Positions 27,576 to 42,629 of a stretch of 64,000 nt of DNA are shown here, piece after piece. Within the stretch, counting starts at the first letter, position 1; every line of letters begins with the position of its first letter. The notes under the pieces are model-generated. The model ran no database searches. It saw only the letters and a program-made list of their open reading frames with translations, and was not told the origin of the DNA. Source of the DNA: Glandiceps talaboti (taxonomy: Eukaryota > Hemichordata > Enteropneusta > Spengelidae); the NCBI RefSeq assembly GCF_964340395.1, contig NC_135565.1:11916742-11980741 (forward strand), in the 5' to 3' direction. The position numbers and the translations under genes are program-made.

Positions 27576-29215
27576 CATACCAATGTTGTATGGCCATAAT
27601 CTCGATGATCCATAAGGGAGGATTTGCAAATGAAAGAGTGCATTATGTCGCAGAATGTAATTTGCCTGTGTCCATACATAATTCCTCCTGGGGTCACTTT
27701 ATAGCACTGTAATGGGGAAATGAAAAAACGCCAACTTCATTTCAAATAGGCAAATGCATGCACTTACTATACGATTTGCTATTCAAATTATTCTGGAGTA
27801 CCTTTTTACCAAATCATCATCTACCATTATATGCAAATTAAGTTTTACATAAGCTTACATAAACTATATTATTCTGGTTGTTGTTTTTCTCAAAGGAGGC
27901 CTGTTACTTTAAAACGCAAGGTCAGATAATATTTGGGCACTATTGTCCAGTCAGTCACTGTACGGGGTCATTACTATAATCATACAATAATACTTAATAC
28001 CCATATCCTTAATACTAGATTTCTCTAGGAGTTTAAGCCAGAGTATTATTTGTCGTTGCGTCAGCGGGAAAATATGCCCTGTCTTGCGAGAATGGATGTT
28101 CAGTCGTTTTGACCATAGTTTTACTTTTTAATGAGCTCTAGTGTGCTTATATTGATTTTATCATTGTTTGGCTTCGTCATTTCTCCTGTATCCAAAAGGT
28201 TCGTTAACCATCGTGACATTGCATGATGCATTTACATTGTATACGCTAACCAGAAAACTTTCATTAATATTTTGCCGAAAAAATACCACTTCGTCACATA
28301 GTACCATCATTAATTCTGCAAAACAGTCTCACTTGTGGCAATGTTACCACATACACAAGTCATAATTACACACGTGAACGTTGACACATACTCCCCCTAT
28401 AAAAGTTCAGGGGGGATCCTCAAAATGTGGTTATTTGACGTGCATTTGGATCGGGATGTTATATGTCTTCCTCGCGATCGTGTTCGGCTTAATAATCACG
28501 TGACCCTCTGCCCAATAATACTAATGGTAGGCCATCTCATGACATCTCGGGTTGTATATATTAGGGAATACACTTCAGAACAAAATTTAACTTATACATT
28601 TTAACTATATACGACTATATGAGAATATCTGATGTAGATAAAATCTATTTATTTGTTTTCGAAATTGCAATTTTGCGAAGAATGTACAAAATTAATAAAC
28701 AATTACAGCAGACGAGGAAAATAGATATGATGAAAGAAAGTTAAACACAAAAATAATTATCAAAAGGAACAAAACTCACGAAAACGAAAGTACCCTTCTA
28801 CATACCATCAGATTATAAATTAGCGTTGTTGTTGTTCGATTTTTTTTAAATATCTAAAGTAACAATGATTCGCTTTGTCTTTAGTCCATTGGTGCATATA
28901 CTAAAACATACCCATAGTTATAGTATTAGATTGACATAATTAGTTACTTAAATAGAACGAAGTTGGATTTATGCAACAAGCGTGAAAATCTAGCTATCAG
29001 CTATGAATAGTAATAAAAGCAAATGAAAATGTGGATTTCGATAAACCAAAACTCTGTTGATATAACAAATATAATATAAGATTTACCCTCACGTTCCTGT
29101 TGTAGCATGTGGCTGTGACTTCAGTTGCGTTTATAAGTACTAATATTACCAAAACAAAACCAACAGCGAATGCATTCTGTAGCTTGTAACAGTCGTTATC
29201 CCTGGTAGCCATCAT
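26205..29215 (-). CDS. Probable secreted Cys-rich peptide precursor (3'-incomplete)
   Basis: Predicted on the minus strand as 29215-29087 joined to 26311-26205. Exon A follows an acceptor (TATGTTGCAG) and starts at ATG 29215 (or the next ATG, 29212). It encodes 43 residues: a short polar N-terminus, the hydrophobic core AFAVGFVLVILVLINA, then TEVTATCYNRNVR, so a signal peptide with cleavage near TEVTA is likely. The donor AGG|GTAAAT (phase 0) fits the acceptor TTTACAG|GTC (phase 0). Exon B encodes 35 residues with two CC pairs six residues apart (VCCEIDELVCC), then WPSILTGKRR, a dibasic site preceded by Gly, as in amidated peptide precursors. It ends with the donor CGAG|GTAAAT in phase 2, so at least one more exon exists and was not found. 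I do not recognise the family. The CC spacing recalls but does not match granulins. Confidence 0.5.
26771..27281. mobile_element. Foldback element with inverted arms of about 135 bp
   Basis: The arm 26771-26905 contains ATGTTACAAC, TGTTCGGCCAA, CTACTAGCAGCAAG, TTGATCACAGTG and CACTCCCTGATG in order. The arm 27145-27281 carries their reverse complements in mirror order. About 240 bp of unique sequence lies between. It falls inside the large intron of the Cys-rich peptide gene. Confidence 0.8.
27388..27581. repeat. (CATA)n / (CATACAAC)n microsatellite
   Basis: Alternating blocks of CATA tetranucleotides and CATACAAC octamers. Confidence 0.92.
27582..29086. other. Intronic or intergenic, nothing recognised
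   Basis: Apart from serving as the presumed intron of the Cys-rich peptide gene, this stretch shows no repeat or exon I can support. Confidence 0.4.
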
Positions 29216-30670
29216 GCTGCAACATATAATCAAATACAACCGTTATATCACAATTCTTGCTATAATCTTCTATTTATTAATGATGTTGTTGTACTGGTTC
29301 AGACATTTATGATCAAATCGCCATGAGAGCCTGTCAGCATCTCACAATAACTAAATTATTTGGACGAATATGCGAATGAGACAGATTTGTCACCGCTGGT
29401 ACAGCTGTGCGCACAACCCTATCCTAGGTGTGTGAATGTTACATATACAAGTTTGTGCATCATATCAGACATGCAAATAATTAGGACGGGTACGAGTTTC
29501 ACACTAACAACAAAAACTGCAATTGTATCTCCATAAAGAGAATGATAAAGATGTGTTGTGATAAAAATACGTAAATACATGGAAGCTCATGTAAGCAACA
29601 ACAAATAGAAAAATAAGAACAGGTAACAAGTATAAGCTGTTACATACAGAAACATTACAGTGGCAAATTGAAAAGCGACAAAAGATAAGGGTTATTCCCT
29701 CTGAAGATACTGCTTTAAGTTTGTCTTAAAGCTATGTCTATTGTTTATCGTTCTTGTTGTCATGGGCACTGAGTTTCAGGTATTAATGAATAAAGTTGCC
29801 TTGACTAATTAAGAGATTAACCTTAATGTTTCCACTGATGTTAGCTCTGGTTAGATAGCTATGTCATATGCTTACGCAAACTCGTTATCAATCATTAGAA
29901 CTACGGCAGTAGTATCATCAATAGGTAAATGTGGGATAAAAACTAAATTCTTTTGGGGTGCCAGGGTGGGGGGGGGGTGTTTGAATCAAGTTTAGGTCTA
30001 CAAAAACGATTTTTATAATGGAATCTGTTTTGTACCGCTGAATACAAATATTTCTTTTAGAGAATGTCATAAAAACGAAAACTGAAGACCTTTTCGCTGT
30101 AGTATATCATAAATGCATGGTACTAAAATACATTAAAGTGTCAATAAAACTGCTATATACTTTGTCCTCTCTACATACTAACTGTGTATTCATAGCATTA
30201 AATAATACTACATACAAGTTATCAGGGAAGGAGTTTGGGGTCTGGGGCCTACCTAAAAAAAGAATTCAGTTTTTATCCGACATTGAACTATCTATTTCGC
30301 TGGGCCGAATACGAAAAAGGCAATTTGCTCATTGCCTAGGAATTACGCTTAAACTAGATGAGTTAATACTGAGTGGAGTTGCTAGGGATACTGCGTCTTC
30401 AACGGAACGACTGGCACGGTATGCAAATTTGTATGGGTCAATATAGTATCATCAATAGTGAATTTAAAGAGATCAATAGCAGTAGTACGGACCCCATATG
30501 GTGCAAGATGAAACTGTCAAAGCATTTTGTGATGACTGATGTTTGCAAGCGCGAACGGACGGACGAACAGAGACCGAGACAGATAGTCAGCGACAAAGTG
30601 AAAAGTTATTTATTTAGCAAGAGAAGAAAGGATTGATGGTGAAACTGTTCGCAAAGACGTGACGACTTAC

Positions 30671-30732
30671 CTTCTTAGCTTCTAGTCCAGCAAGAACAGT
30701 GAATGTATCGTTGAGTGCAGATCCTATATATA
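30671..30732 (-). promoter_or_regulatory. TATA box and 5' UTR exon of the Cys-rich peptide gene
   Basis: On the minus strand TATATATA (30732-30725) is followed after about 15-30 bases by initiator-like CA sites, then by the excellent donor GCTAAGAAG|GTAAGTC at 30671/30670. The exon holds no ATG. It would splice to the acceptor at 29217, just before the start codon. The link to that gene is inferred from order and splice signals. Confidence 0.45.
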
Positions 30733-32184
30733 GCTATTAAAAAATAAATGATAATTAAAACGATTGTGAATAATCAAAAGTATGATCGATCGTTTCTATT
30801 TATAATTCAGTGCCTATGGCTTCTTGTATTGAACACCTTCCTTTATAATTATCTCGTTACAGAATTCTTTCCGGCAGCCGAAACACTTTATTCCCACAGG
30901 CACTTGACTAAACGACATTGATACAATAGCAAACCAAAATCGTTTACAAATGTATTAATAAAGTGATAAATAAGCATGATATGTTTGTCGTCTATCTCAG
31001 CGTCGTTCAAAAGGACACTTTCACCCACGAGTGTGTTTGAATTTCTAGACCGAAAATAAAACCTATAATTTGATTATCTACACTGTTTGAACGGCAAAAT
31101 ACCATTCATGTTATATGGAATACTAGGTCAAAAAATGGTGTCATGAGACAACCAAATACATATTACCATCATAAGATACATATACAGACAGATTACCATC
31201 ATAAAATACACAAATACAGTCATATTACTATCGTAAGATACATACTGACATATTTGTAATAGTATTCCTCTGGATGACAACATCAAGAATCGAGAAATAT
31301 CAGTATCAAACAAAGACTAATTATAAAGAAGTTAGGAAAACTATGACTCGATCCAATTATTTAGCTACTGAATATCTGTCACTATCAACTCTAAATGCAA
31401 TTCCAATATACAGTTTATTCATTTATGGCATTGATGATTTTATAGTCCAATCATTTGAGCATTGTTTAGTCAATATTTTAAGTCACGTTGGAGAATAAAT
31501 CTAACTCTTGAGATTAACTTATTTAATTGCATTAGAGTATACTATTAAAACCCTGTGCAACGTGTTAATGACGCAACTAATCGCAACTATAAATCACATG
31601 TACACTTTTGTATTTTTCTGAAAGCGAACATAAAACTTTGAAAGAACGGTATATTTTTGTTTGATTGATCGTGTTTGTGTCCTTTCATTTTTTCTCCGTT
31701 CATGTGTTATTCACATGAAGAATCGAATCGAATTAGAGGAGTTCAAACGTTGTCTATGCAAATGTGACGCCATGTTTATCTTTTCTCGCTTCCCTTTAAA
31801 AGGTTTGCTGGAAGTCATTTATATGACCGTATTAGAAACATTTATGTAGCATTTATTTGTTGCCACCAATTTCTTTTTAAATCATGTCTCCATCAGTCAC
31901 ATAGAGGTAAAGTCAAACCCAACTTATCAAACGTCCGAATGGACTAAATGATTATGAACCTACACGAATTCAAAACTAGACATTTTAGGGTGTTCATTCC
32001 TTCCCTTCCTCAACGCAAAATAAAAGCAAATAGCATCATTCATCTCTATTGAAAACAGCAATTTTCGTAAACTTATTTTCATTTTACAAAACGTTACTGC
32101 ATAGATTATGATCAATTGGAAATTAATAAATGAATGGAAACGATTGAAAGAAATAAAATGAACTGAAATAAAATGAACCGTTCA
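30733..32184. other. Gene-free stretch, nothing recognised
   Basis: AT-rich, short open frames only. On the plus strand at about 31140-31260 a short motif (ATATTACCATCATAAGATACAT) recurs three times. Confidence 0.45.
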
Positions 32185-32490
32185 TTATTGACATAAAGAG
32201 AAAACCAGTCTCTTGCTGTCACAAATATAGATTGTCTGTCTTGCAGTAACAGCTGTTGTTCGTTGTTTCATGATTTCAGCTTCAACGATCCTCTTTGCTT
32301 CTTGAACTTGGTTAAGAATGTTATAGCCTTTATTGATGACAAAAGCCTGAAACTGTGCTAGTGGCACGAGGACATCTGTGTGGGTTAAGTAGGCTGCTTT
32401 GCTGTACATTTGGTCGACTAAAGGTTGGCGGTGCGGTCGATGATTTCACGTTCGGCTACGCAGTTGTCATAACCTGTCGCTCCCAATCAC
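32185..32490 (-). pseudogene. Broken coding fragment, family unknown
   Basis: The minus-strand frame 32409-32185 reads like real protein (VLVPLAQFQAFV, then a helical segment QVQEAKRIVEAEIMKQR). Immediately upstream, in another frame, is NCVAEREIIDRTANL, whose TAG stop abuts the start of the downstream frame, as if a short indel had broken one reading frame. Alternatively, the downstream part is an exon after the acceptor CCAACCTTTAG. I do not recognise the family; proximity to retroelement debris suggests a transposon or retrocopy fragment. Confidence 0.3.
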
Positions 32491-32610
32491 CCGTTTATGT
32501 GTCTTCATTTAGTACTGTTTAGTACTGAAATATATGTGTAGGTTCAACTTCATCGCATTGAGCGTGAAACTCGGAGTAACAACTAAGCACCTCAAGTTCC
32601 AACCAACTCA

Positions 32611-32612
<2 letters not shown>

Positions 32613-32675
<63 letters not shown>
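32613..32675. repeat. (TA)n microsatellite
   Basis: About 31 TA dinucleotides. Confidence 0.95.
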
Positions 32676-32679
<4 letters not shown>

Positions 32680-32689
32680 TCGATTCAAT

Positions 32690-32795
32690 TACCAGCCCAC
32701 AACGTGCACCTCTAATGCCCATCCCATTTTAGTATGTGATACACTGCATTGGCGCTTGATTGCACGATCATCATGCATAGAGTCAGCTAATACAA
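32690..32795 (-). mobile_element. LINE reverse-transcriptase fragment, inverted copy
   Basis: On the minus strand this reads LTDSMHDDRAIKRQ, nearly the same as TDSMHDDNAIKCQ in the plus-strand fragment at 33016-33330. It is a short piece of the same element family in opposite orientation. Confidence 0.6.
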
Positions 32796-33015
32796 TTCCT
32801 TAGTTCACAGATGAGCTGAGATATGAATATATCCTTGTAGTTGGCAAAGTCTGTACCAATCGCCAATGCCTTCAAACGGATCAAGTTTGATGCTGTAATC
32901 ATGCGTAAATGAGTCTCTATGTGTTCAGTTTTCACTGCAATAGGAACGGGTCATTCATAAATGTTTCATTAGAGCTGTTTTTTTACCTTCTGATCGTGTT
33001 GGAGATAACCCACTT

Positions 33016-33330
33016 GGTATTGTTCACGAACATTCTTACTTGGGTTATACTTTGACAGACTCTATGCATGATGATAATGCAATCAAGTGCCAAATGAAAT
33101 GTTTTTACAGTCAAGTCAACATTTTACACCATAAATTTTCACACTGTTCAGCTGAGGTTAAAGCTACATTGTTCAGAACGTTTTGCTCGAATTTGTACTG
33201 CTCGCAGCTGTGGTCATTATACAATAAGAAGTGTCTAACAACGTTACCTTTGGTTACAACAAATTGATGCATTCCGTATTTTGATGGGTTACTCGCGCAA
33301 GCACACAATCCCAACCTTTGGGACGCTCAG
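33016..33330 (+). mobile_element. LINE reverse-transcriptase C-terminal fragment, frameshifted
   Basis: The frame 33040-33267 contains YLGYTLTDSMHDDNAIK, FSHCSAEVKATLFRTFC and YCSQLWSLY. This is the pattern of the region after the polymerase core in non-LTR retrotransposons (LGH.I..D..D..DI..Q; F..C...VK..LF..YC..MY...LW). Similarity continues after the stop in another frame (IDAFRILMGYSRK), so the copy is frameshifted and dead. Confidence 0.75.
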
Positions 33331-33479
33331 ACGTAAAGTGATATGTACATGTACAACTTTTTTGAACATATTAGAAACAGTCAAACAGTAGTTTAATTGC
33401 AGTGGTGCATAATTCCGATATAATCCTCTATTCGGGGCTTTATCAATTGTATAGAGATATGGCATACATATGCACATCA

Positions 33480-34345
33480 ATTGGTTTTATGATACGATCC
33501 AATATGGCCGCCTAGCAGCCATTTTGTTTGCGAATTTTCCCTGTCCAAAGCCATAACTCAGACATGCTTGAACAGATCTCAATCAAAGTTGGTATTCGGA
33601 CAGTGTTATATGACATACATGAGCATATTCATTGTTGTTGTGATACGATCCAATATGGCTGCCTGGCAGTCATTTTGTTTGCGAATTTTCCCTGCCCAAA
33701 GCCATAACTCAGACATGCTTGAACAGATCTCATTCAAAGTTGGTATTAGGACAGTGTTCTATGACATACATGTGCATATTCATTGTTGTTATGATACGAT
33801 CCAATATGGCTGCCTGGCAGCCATTTTGTTAGCGAATTTTCCATGTCCAAAGCCATAACTCAGACATGCTTGAACAGATCTCATTCAACGTTGGTGTTAG
33901 GACAGTGTTCTATGACATACATGTGCATATCCATTTCTGTCATGATAAAATCCAATATGGCTGCCTAGCAGCCATTTTGATTGCAAATTTTCCCTGTCCA
34001 AAGCCATAACTCAGACATGCTTGAACAGATCTCATTCAAAGTTAGTATTAGGACAGTGTTCAATGACGTGCATGTGCATATTCATTGTTGTCGTGATATG
34101 ATCCAATATGGCTGCCTGGCAGACATTTTGTTTGCGAATTTGTCATGTCCAAAGCCATAACTCAGACATGCTTGAACAGATCTCATTCAAAGTTGGTATT
34201 AGCACAGTGTTCTATGACATACATGTGCATATCCATTTTCATCATGATACAATCCGATATGGCTGCCTGGCAGCCATTTGTTTGTTCAGTTTTCATGTCC
34301 AAAGCCATAACTCAGACATGTTTGAACAGAGTAGTGATATCAAAA
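33480..34345. repeat. 150-bp tandem array, six copies
   Basis: Six direct copies with a 150-bp period contain GATCCAATATGGCTGCCTGG, CCAAAGCCATAACTCAGACA and AGTTGGTATTAGGACAGTG. Divergence is modest. The period is a multiple of three, so long open frames result; their content is repetitive and they are not genes. Confidence 0.9.
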
Positions 34346-34615
34346 ACAACCATATGAGGCCAAACAGCATTAACCAGGTTTGAAAATGACAGCACAAACT
34401 GCCAGTTCCTTAGAACCCAATCATATCGGTGACTATGTCATTTTCAATGACTTGTATTTTGTGATTTCCATTGCATTTGATGTTAAGGTTATGAATCTTC
34501 AATTCTACAAGTGCATTACATAAGGCTGGTCATACATAACTCTGATGTATTTCTACATGTCTATTTGTTCATGCAAATATTCTCTCAGTTTTATCTTGTT
34601 GTGTTTACCTTCCCC

Positions 34616-34762
<147 letters not shown>

Positions 34763-34849
34763 AGGCATTGTTATACTTTACTAAATGAAATTGCATTCCA
34801 CGATATTGATAATTTTTTTGTGATGACATTTCGTAATATTTAATTTGCT

Positions 34850-35056
34850 TTAATAATTTTAGCTTTCATTTACTAACTGTTTATTACAGATACAATAGGT
34901 TATTTTAAGGATAAGTTTTTAGTTTATTATCTAAAGAATTTCGAAAGATTTATTTCACGAAAGGAACTTGTCCATCGAATCAGAATATAGTTATGGGATA
35001 ATTAATATTACCTTCCTACTCTGTATAGATTAGGCTTAGCTTACAAAATATTACAA

Positions 35057-35103
<47 letters not shown>

Positions 35104-35310
35104 GTTTACTAATTGTTTCTTACAACATATATAACAGGTTGATTTATGGATACACATAAATGTTTTAGTTTATTATCTTAATATTTGGGAAAGACTCATT
35201 TCACGAAAGGAACTTGACTACCAGTCACTACAATATAGTTATTTCATAATTAAGGTTATCTTCCTACTCTATATTGAATAGGCTTAGCTTATGGAATACT
35301 ACAATTATCA
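34850..35310. repeat. Tandem duplication in the 3' flank, two units of about 240 bp
   Basis: Two diverged direct copies, about 34850-35095 and 35098-35310. They share TTTACTAA.TGTTT, GTTTTTAGTTTATTATC, TTTCACGAAAGGAACTTG, ATATAGTTAT, CTTCCTACTCT and TAGGCTTAGCTTA. The first unit ends in its own (CT)n tract (35061-35097). Duplication copy 2 has only one unit, at about 42369-42605. Confidence 0.75.
35169..35174 (-). terminator. Polyadenylation signal, methyltransferase copy 1
   Basis: AATAAA on the minus strand, about 170 bases after the stop codon. The same hexamer in the same context lies after the stop of the paralog at 42475-42480. Confidence 0.5.
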
Positions 35311-35341
35311 TTTGTGTAAACCAGCTTAAGCAGCTGCGTTT

Positions 35342-37905
<2,564 letters not shown>

Positions 37906-38599
37906 GGTGTGAAGCGATCGTGCATATGGTGTACAGAAACCTATGATTCAGAAGGGACCAGAAAAAAAACTGATTGAAACATGTTTTAATAGTTTTCAAA
38001 ATAGTGCCAATTGCATTGTAGCATAAGTGTATTTGGCTGTTGCTGTGGGAATGGTCTGGCACATTTGAATACATTTTCGGAATCTTTATTCATTTGCCTA
38101 CCTTCTCTGTTGGTATCACTTCACTGTTGCTAAGGTGCCGCCATGGTTGCTGGGCCAGTTGTGTCAAAACACAGACAAGTAAAACTACAGATTGGTAGAT
38201 CGAGGTGTTAATCTGAGGATTAACAGCTCGATCCTTGCCTCAGGTACTCTACACGGGGTACACCGAAAGCTAGTGAAGTCCCTCTTCGGCTACAATCAGT
38301 GTTTTGTTGTTTAAACAGCACTGCGTCATCGGTAAGGGTCAAAGGTCCGATAGCGTTATTTCCAACCGGAAGCCGACAATGTCTGCGGAAACAGCTTGGA
38401 AAATCGAGCGAGATTTAACTGAGTTATTGGCTTATAAAACTTGCTTGTTTGGGACGGTCAAAATTATGAATATATAGTGAACATATTGATTTAAAAATGC
38501 AGACATATGGAATTTGTTACACACTGTACGACAAATTCTGACGATAGGGCAAGTTGTGTTCTATGGCAGAGTATTAGGGCCATTATTATGTACTATTTG

Positions 38600-38885
38600 A
38601 CTCACCTCAACAACCTACTTGGCTCCTCGATAATTTATTTGACTCGTCCCAACAACTTATTTGGCTCCTCGATAACTTATTTGACTCGTCTCAACAACTT
38701 CTTTGGCTCCTCGATAACTTATTTTACTTGTGTCAACAACTTCTTTGGCTCCTCGATAACTTATTTGACTCGTCTCAACAACTTATTTGTCTCCTCGAAA
38801 ACTTATTTCTTTGGCTCCTCAATAACTTATTTGACTCGGCTCGACAACTTCTTTGGCTCCTCGATAATTTATTTGAGTCGACATC
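38600..38885. repeat. 42-bp tandem array, about seven copies
   Basis: Copies containing CAACAACTT, TTTGGCTCCTCGATAA and TTTATTTGACTCGTC start every 42 bp from about 38600. One copy is shortened near 38800. It creates a 14-residue periodicity in the plus-strand open frames, which I do not take as genes. Confidence 0.85.
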
Positions 38886-41800
38886 ATTTCTCAATCGTAT
38901 TCACCTGCATGTACGCCATGTGTACATCTCATTTAAGTACTATATCGCAAGATCTCCTGGTAGACCTAATTTGAATACCCTATGTCACTGGAGATGTTTA
39001 CCATACAGAATAAGTTTAAATTTATCGTGCATCAGAAAAAGGAGTCGAGTCATTATTGTTAGAATACTTTTCAGTAGGCTAGAGGTACCGTTGTATCATG
39101 ACCCGGAAATACATCAGACGGTATGCATACCACTCAGAACCCTTACGTTGCTGTCCGAGAGTATCAAACACTCACAATAAGACACATCGTTATTAATATT
39201 ATCCATATTTATATCAATAATCAGCTATCGATCTGTGGAATATCCTAGAGGCATACAATCAATTTGTGTCAGGATGGGTGAAAGAAGTGTTTTCGTTAAC
39301 TATCCACAATGAACTACGACTCATACGACTACTAGTACTAGTAATACGAGTAGCGAGGCACTGCCACGATAAGATTTTCGCCAATGTTTTCACTTGAAAA
39401 ATAATTTGAAGTGTAATGGTTATGTTTACATAAGCTATAGAATTTATATACTGTCCCTCATATATGTAGCATCATTTAACAATGTCAATAAAGGTGCTGA
39501 CACTTTTTTTGAAGGACCACCCTTCTCCACCTTCCCACATCCCAATCAAGTATTTACATGTGACTGACAGTCTTGAAATTGAAAGAAGCATAAACACATT
39601 TATTTAATGAACTCACTTATCACTATACGAAAAGTCATATTTGACCATGTCTTTCCTTCGGGGTAAATCTTTAGCAGAGGATGTATAAATGTGGTGAGTA
39701 TGAGACGAAGTGACACATTTCATTTAATTTATCCCCGGTGATCTCTCCTATGGGGGTTGTAGGCAGTCAAAAGTGCCACTTTTGAGTCCTTGACTGAGAT
39801 GATAGTTAGGTGGGTCACAGGTATGGTAAAGGTTGGGTAAAGGTAGGTAAATTTGACTTTTCGTATAGTGTTAGTTTTTGTAACACACTGTTGTTTATCA
39901 TTTTTTTTAAAAAACAAGATGTTGATAAGATACATGTCTATACACAAACAGCTGGCACTGATTAAACACACATTCATTATGTTGACAATATAGCTGCGGA
40001 TACATCCCATAATCATGATCACATCACTTTTATAAGAAACAAATATAGAATACATGTGTACAGTCTAGTGTTTGAGTATGCTTTGCAATCCATGCAAAAT
40101 ATAAACATAGAAGTCTACATAATAATCATCTCTATGCTGATTAATTATAATGCTTTTGTATTGCATGATAATATTGAGGGTAAACCAATCGTTCATAATC
40201 TTGATTTTGAGATTCTCGTCCTAGAAGTTATGAAGTAAAACAAACTGAGATTCACTGTGCCAGGTGTTTTCATGTGAGGGAGAAATAAACATAGATGAAT
40301 ATAGAAACAATATTTTACCATAGCTTATTTTGATATAGGCATAAAATATCTAATCTGTATTTTAGTAACCTGCTAAATATTATAGTCAGTAAGAGAGAAT
40401 CGTTGAAACTCTGCACATGTCAGTCATTGAACTGGATTAAAGTGGCCATATGGATATGAGGATTGGCTATTTATTTTGGATATGTCCCATATGATATGTC
40501 ACCTTTATGCCAGGTTTGAAAGAGATCAGACATTACATATCTGAGAAATGACGTATTACGCACAGACAGACACGAGGATGGACGGAGCTCATTTAATAGT
40601 ACCCCCTTCGGGGACTAAAAAACATACAATGACGAAATGAAGATAAGAACACTACACCTTACTGTAACTCTCTATTTTACAGCTTTATTCATTAGTTTTG
40701 ATATCACATGCTGACATAATTAACATGACTTTTCAAAGACAATGTAATTCCTTTTTATGTAGGGATGACATTTGTCAACATCTACAGAACAAAGCTAAAG
40801 TACTATACTCTTTTAGCGGTACATTGTGTGACTTTAAAACTTTAAACATGAAACCATGTTGGCCTGTCTGACTGATGACATTGATGTTGAAGTGTGATAT
40901 CTATCTGAAATTGCATAGAACAGTGGATGTATGTATGTACTCTTCCATACGTTGTACATGGGTTTGTGATGTATGTCAGTGCTGATGTTCAGTGCAGGAA
41001 TAGCCAAGACTGGGACTTATCTAAAAATAAACGCTCCAACGGTGTGGTCGCTGGTTTTCAGTAAAGTAGACATTTGACCTGCTAGATCACAATACAAACA
41101 TTCTCATTTTCATAAAATTTGTCTACATGTGTTATTGATATCTATTCAGTAGACCCCTGGCCAGATGTTTGTCGCAGTCATGCTATATAGATAAACTATA
41201 TCATAAAAGATTGAAAATACATGCAAATATGAATCACAAAAAGACACGATTTTAATACTAATAATTTCTATCCAGTTGATCAAAGGTGTTAAGGAGACAA
41301 CTATTTAATAGGATTGTGCATTGACTAAAAGATAAAAAAAACCACTTCTTTGAATAAATCTAACCAGGAAAAACTACTGGGTTCCATTAATGGATGGTCA
41401 TCCTTCATTTTGGTGTCAAATGAAATCAGAAAGAGAGGCCACATTGTCGTTTGCTGGTGGCTTTCCAACGTTGGAACAAGCCGGTCGGACGCCACATTTG
41501 TGGGTGACGACAGACTTTAAAAAATACTTGATATTTCTACAATAATAGGATAAAAATATATTAATGTCTATGAATTTTAATTACAACCACGGTATCACTT
41601 AAACTGACTAAATGCCACTTTGGAAGATGTAAATTAATAAGTTCAACATAAATTGTAATCAAATTAAATGTCTTGAAGTAACACGATGAGTAACTTTTCA
41701 TTTCAATAATAATGTGGATGTATTTTGAATATTCTTGCTTAAGCCCAGGATTTTGGGTTATAAATGTTGTAACTTTGGATATGGCTAGAAGTTTACATCA

Positions 41801-42164
41801 GAGTCGAGAATGACTCCGGGCCTTTGTTTTCTTGAATGAAAACCTGCTTACTGCACTTTACAATTTACTGTGTCACTGTATTTGTGAATTTCTTGAACTT
41901 CTCCACATAGGAGCTAATTTAGACGATTACAAGTTACTAGTAAAATACCGTAAGTGTTAGCAGTAAAGTTAATGACCATGAAGATATGATTGATTACCCT
42001 CTGTACCTGAATGATATCATAAATATAAAGAGAAGTGATAAAGTTAGAACAGCAAAGGAGGGGACACATAGCTGGTGTTCTTTTTTAAGAGAGCAACCAT
42101 TTAGAACTATTATATATGTAACCCCATCCTTTCCACAAGTTTTTCCTCAATTGTGTATGCATTT
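38886..42164. other. Intergenic stretch between the paralogs
   Basis: No exon recognised. One end of the TIR family seen at 14448 occurs at about 40437-40490 (TGGCCATATGGATATGAGGA). The rest is AT-rich unique sequence. Confidence 0.5.
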
Positions 42165-42305
42165 TATTTGGTGATTTCCATGGTATTTGATGTTATGCAT
42201 GAATTCTACAAATGCATTACATATGGTCAGTTACATAGAACGCTGGTGTAATTCTCCATGCCTATTTGTTCATGCAAATTTCTTCTTACTTTGTGTTATG
42301 CACAC

Positions 42306-42368
42306 TCTCACTCACTCACTCACTCACTCACTCACTCACTCACTCACTCACTCACTCTCTCTCTCTCT
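42306..42368. repeat. (CACT)n / (CT)n microsatellite
   Basis: About 12 CACT units then CT dinucleotides, at the place that holds (TCTG)n(CT)n in duplication copy 1. Confidence 0.92.
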
Positions 42369-42474
42369 GACATTTCGTAATATTTAATTGGCTTTAACAA
42401 TTTTAGCTTTTACTAATTATTTAAATTTCTTACAGATATAATAGGTTATTGTAAGGATAAACATAAGTTTTTAG

Positions 42475-42480
42475 TTTATT
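42475..42480 (-). terminator. Polyadenylation signal, methyltransferase copy 2
   Basis: AATAAA on the minus strand about 150 bases after the stop codon, in the same context (GATAATAAACTAAAAAC) as in the paralog. Confidence 0.5.
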
Positions 42481-42629
42481 ATCATTTCACGAAAGGAACT
42501 TGTCCACCGATTCGGAATCAGAATACAATATAGTTATGGGATAATTAATATAATCTTCCTACTCTACCTATTTTAGGCCTAGCTTACGGAATGCTACAAT
42601 TATCAATTATCGGCTCAGCAGTGAGTTTT

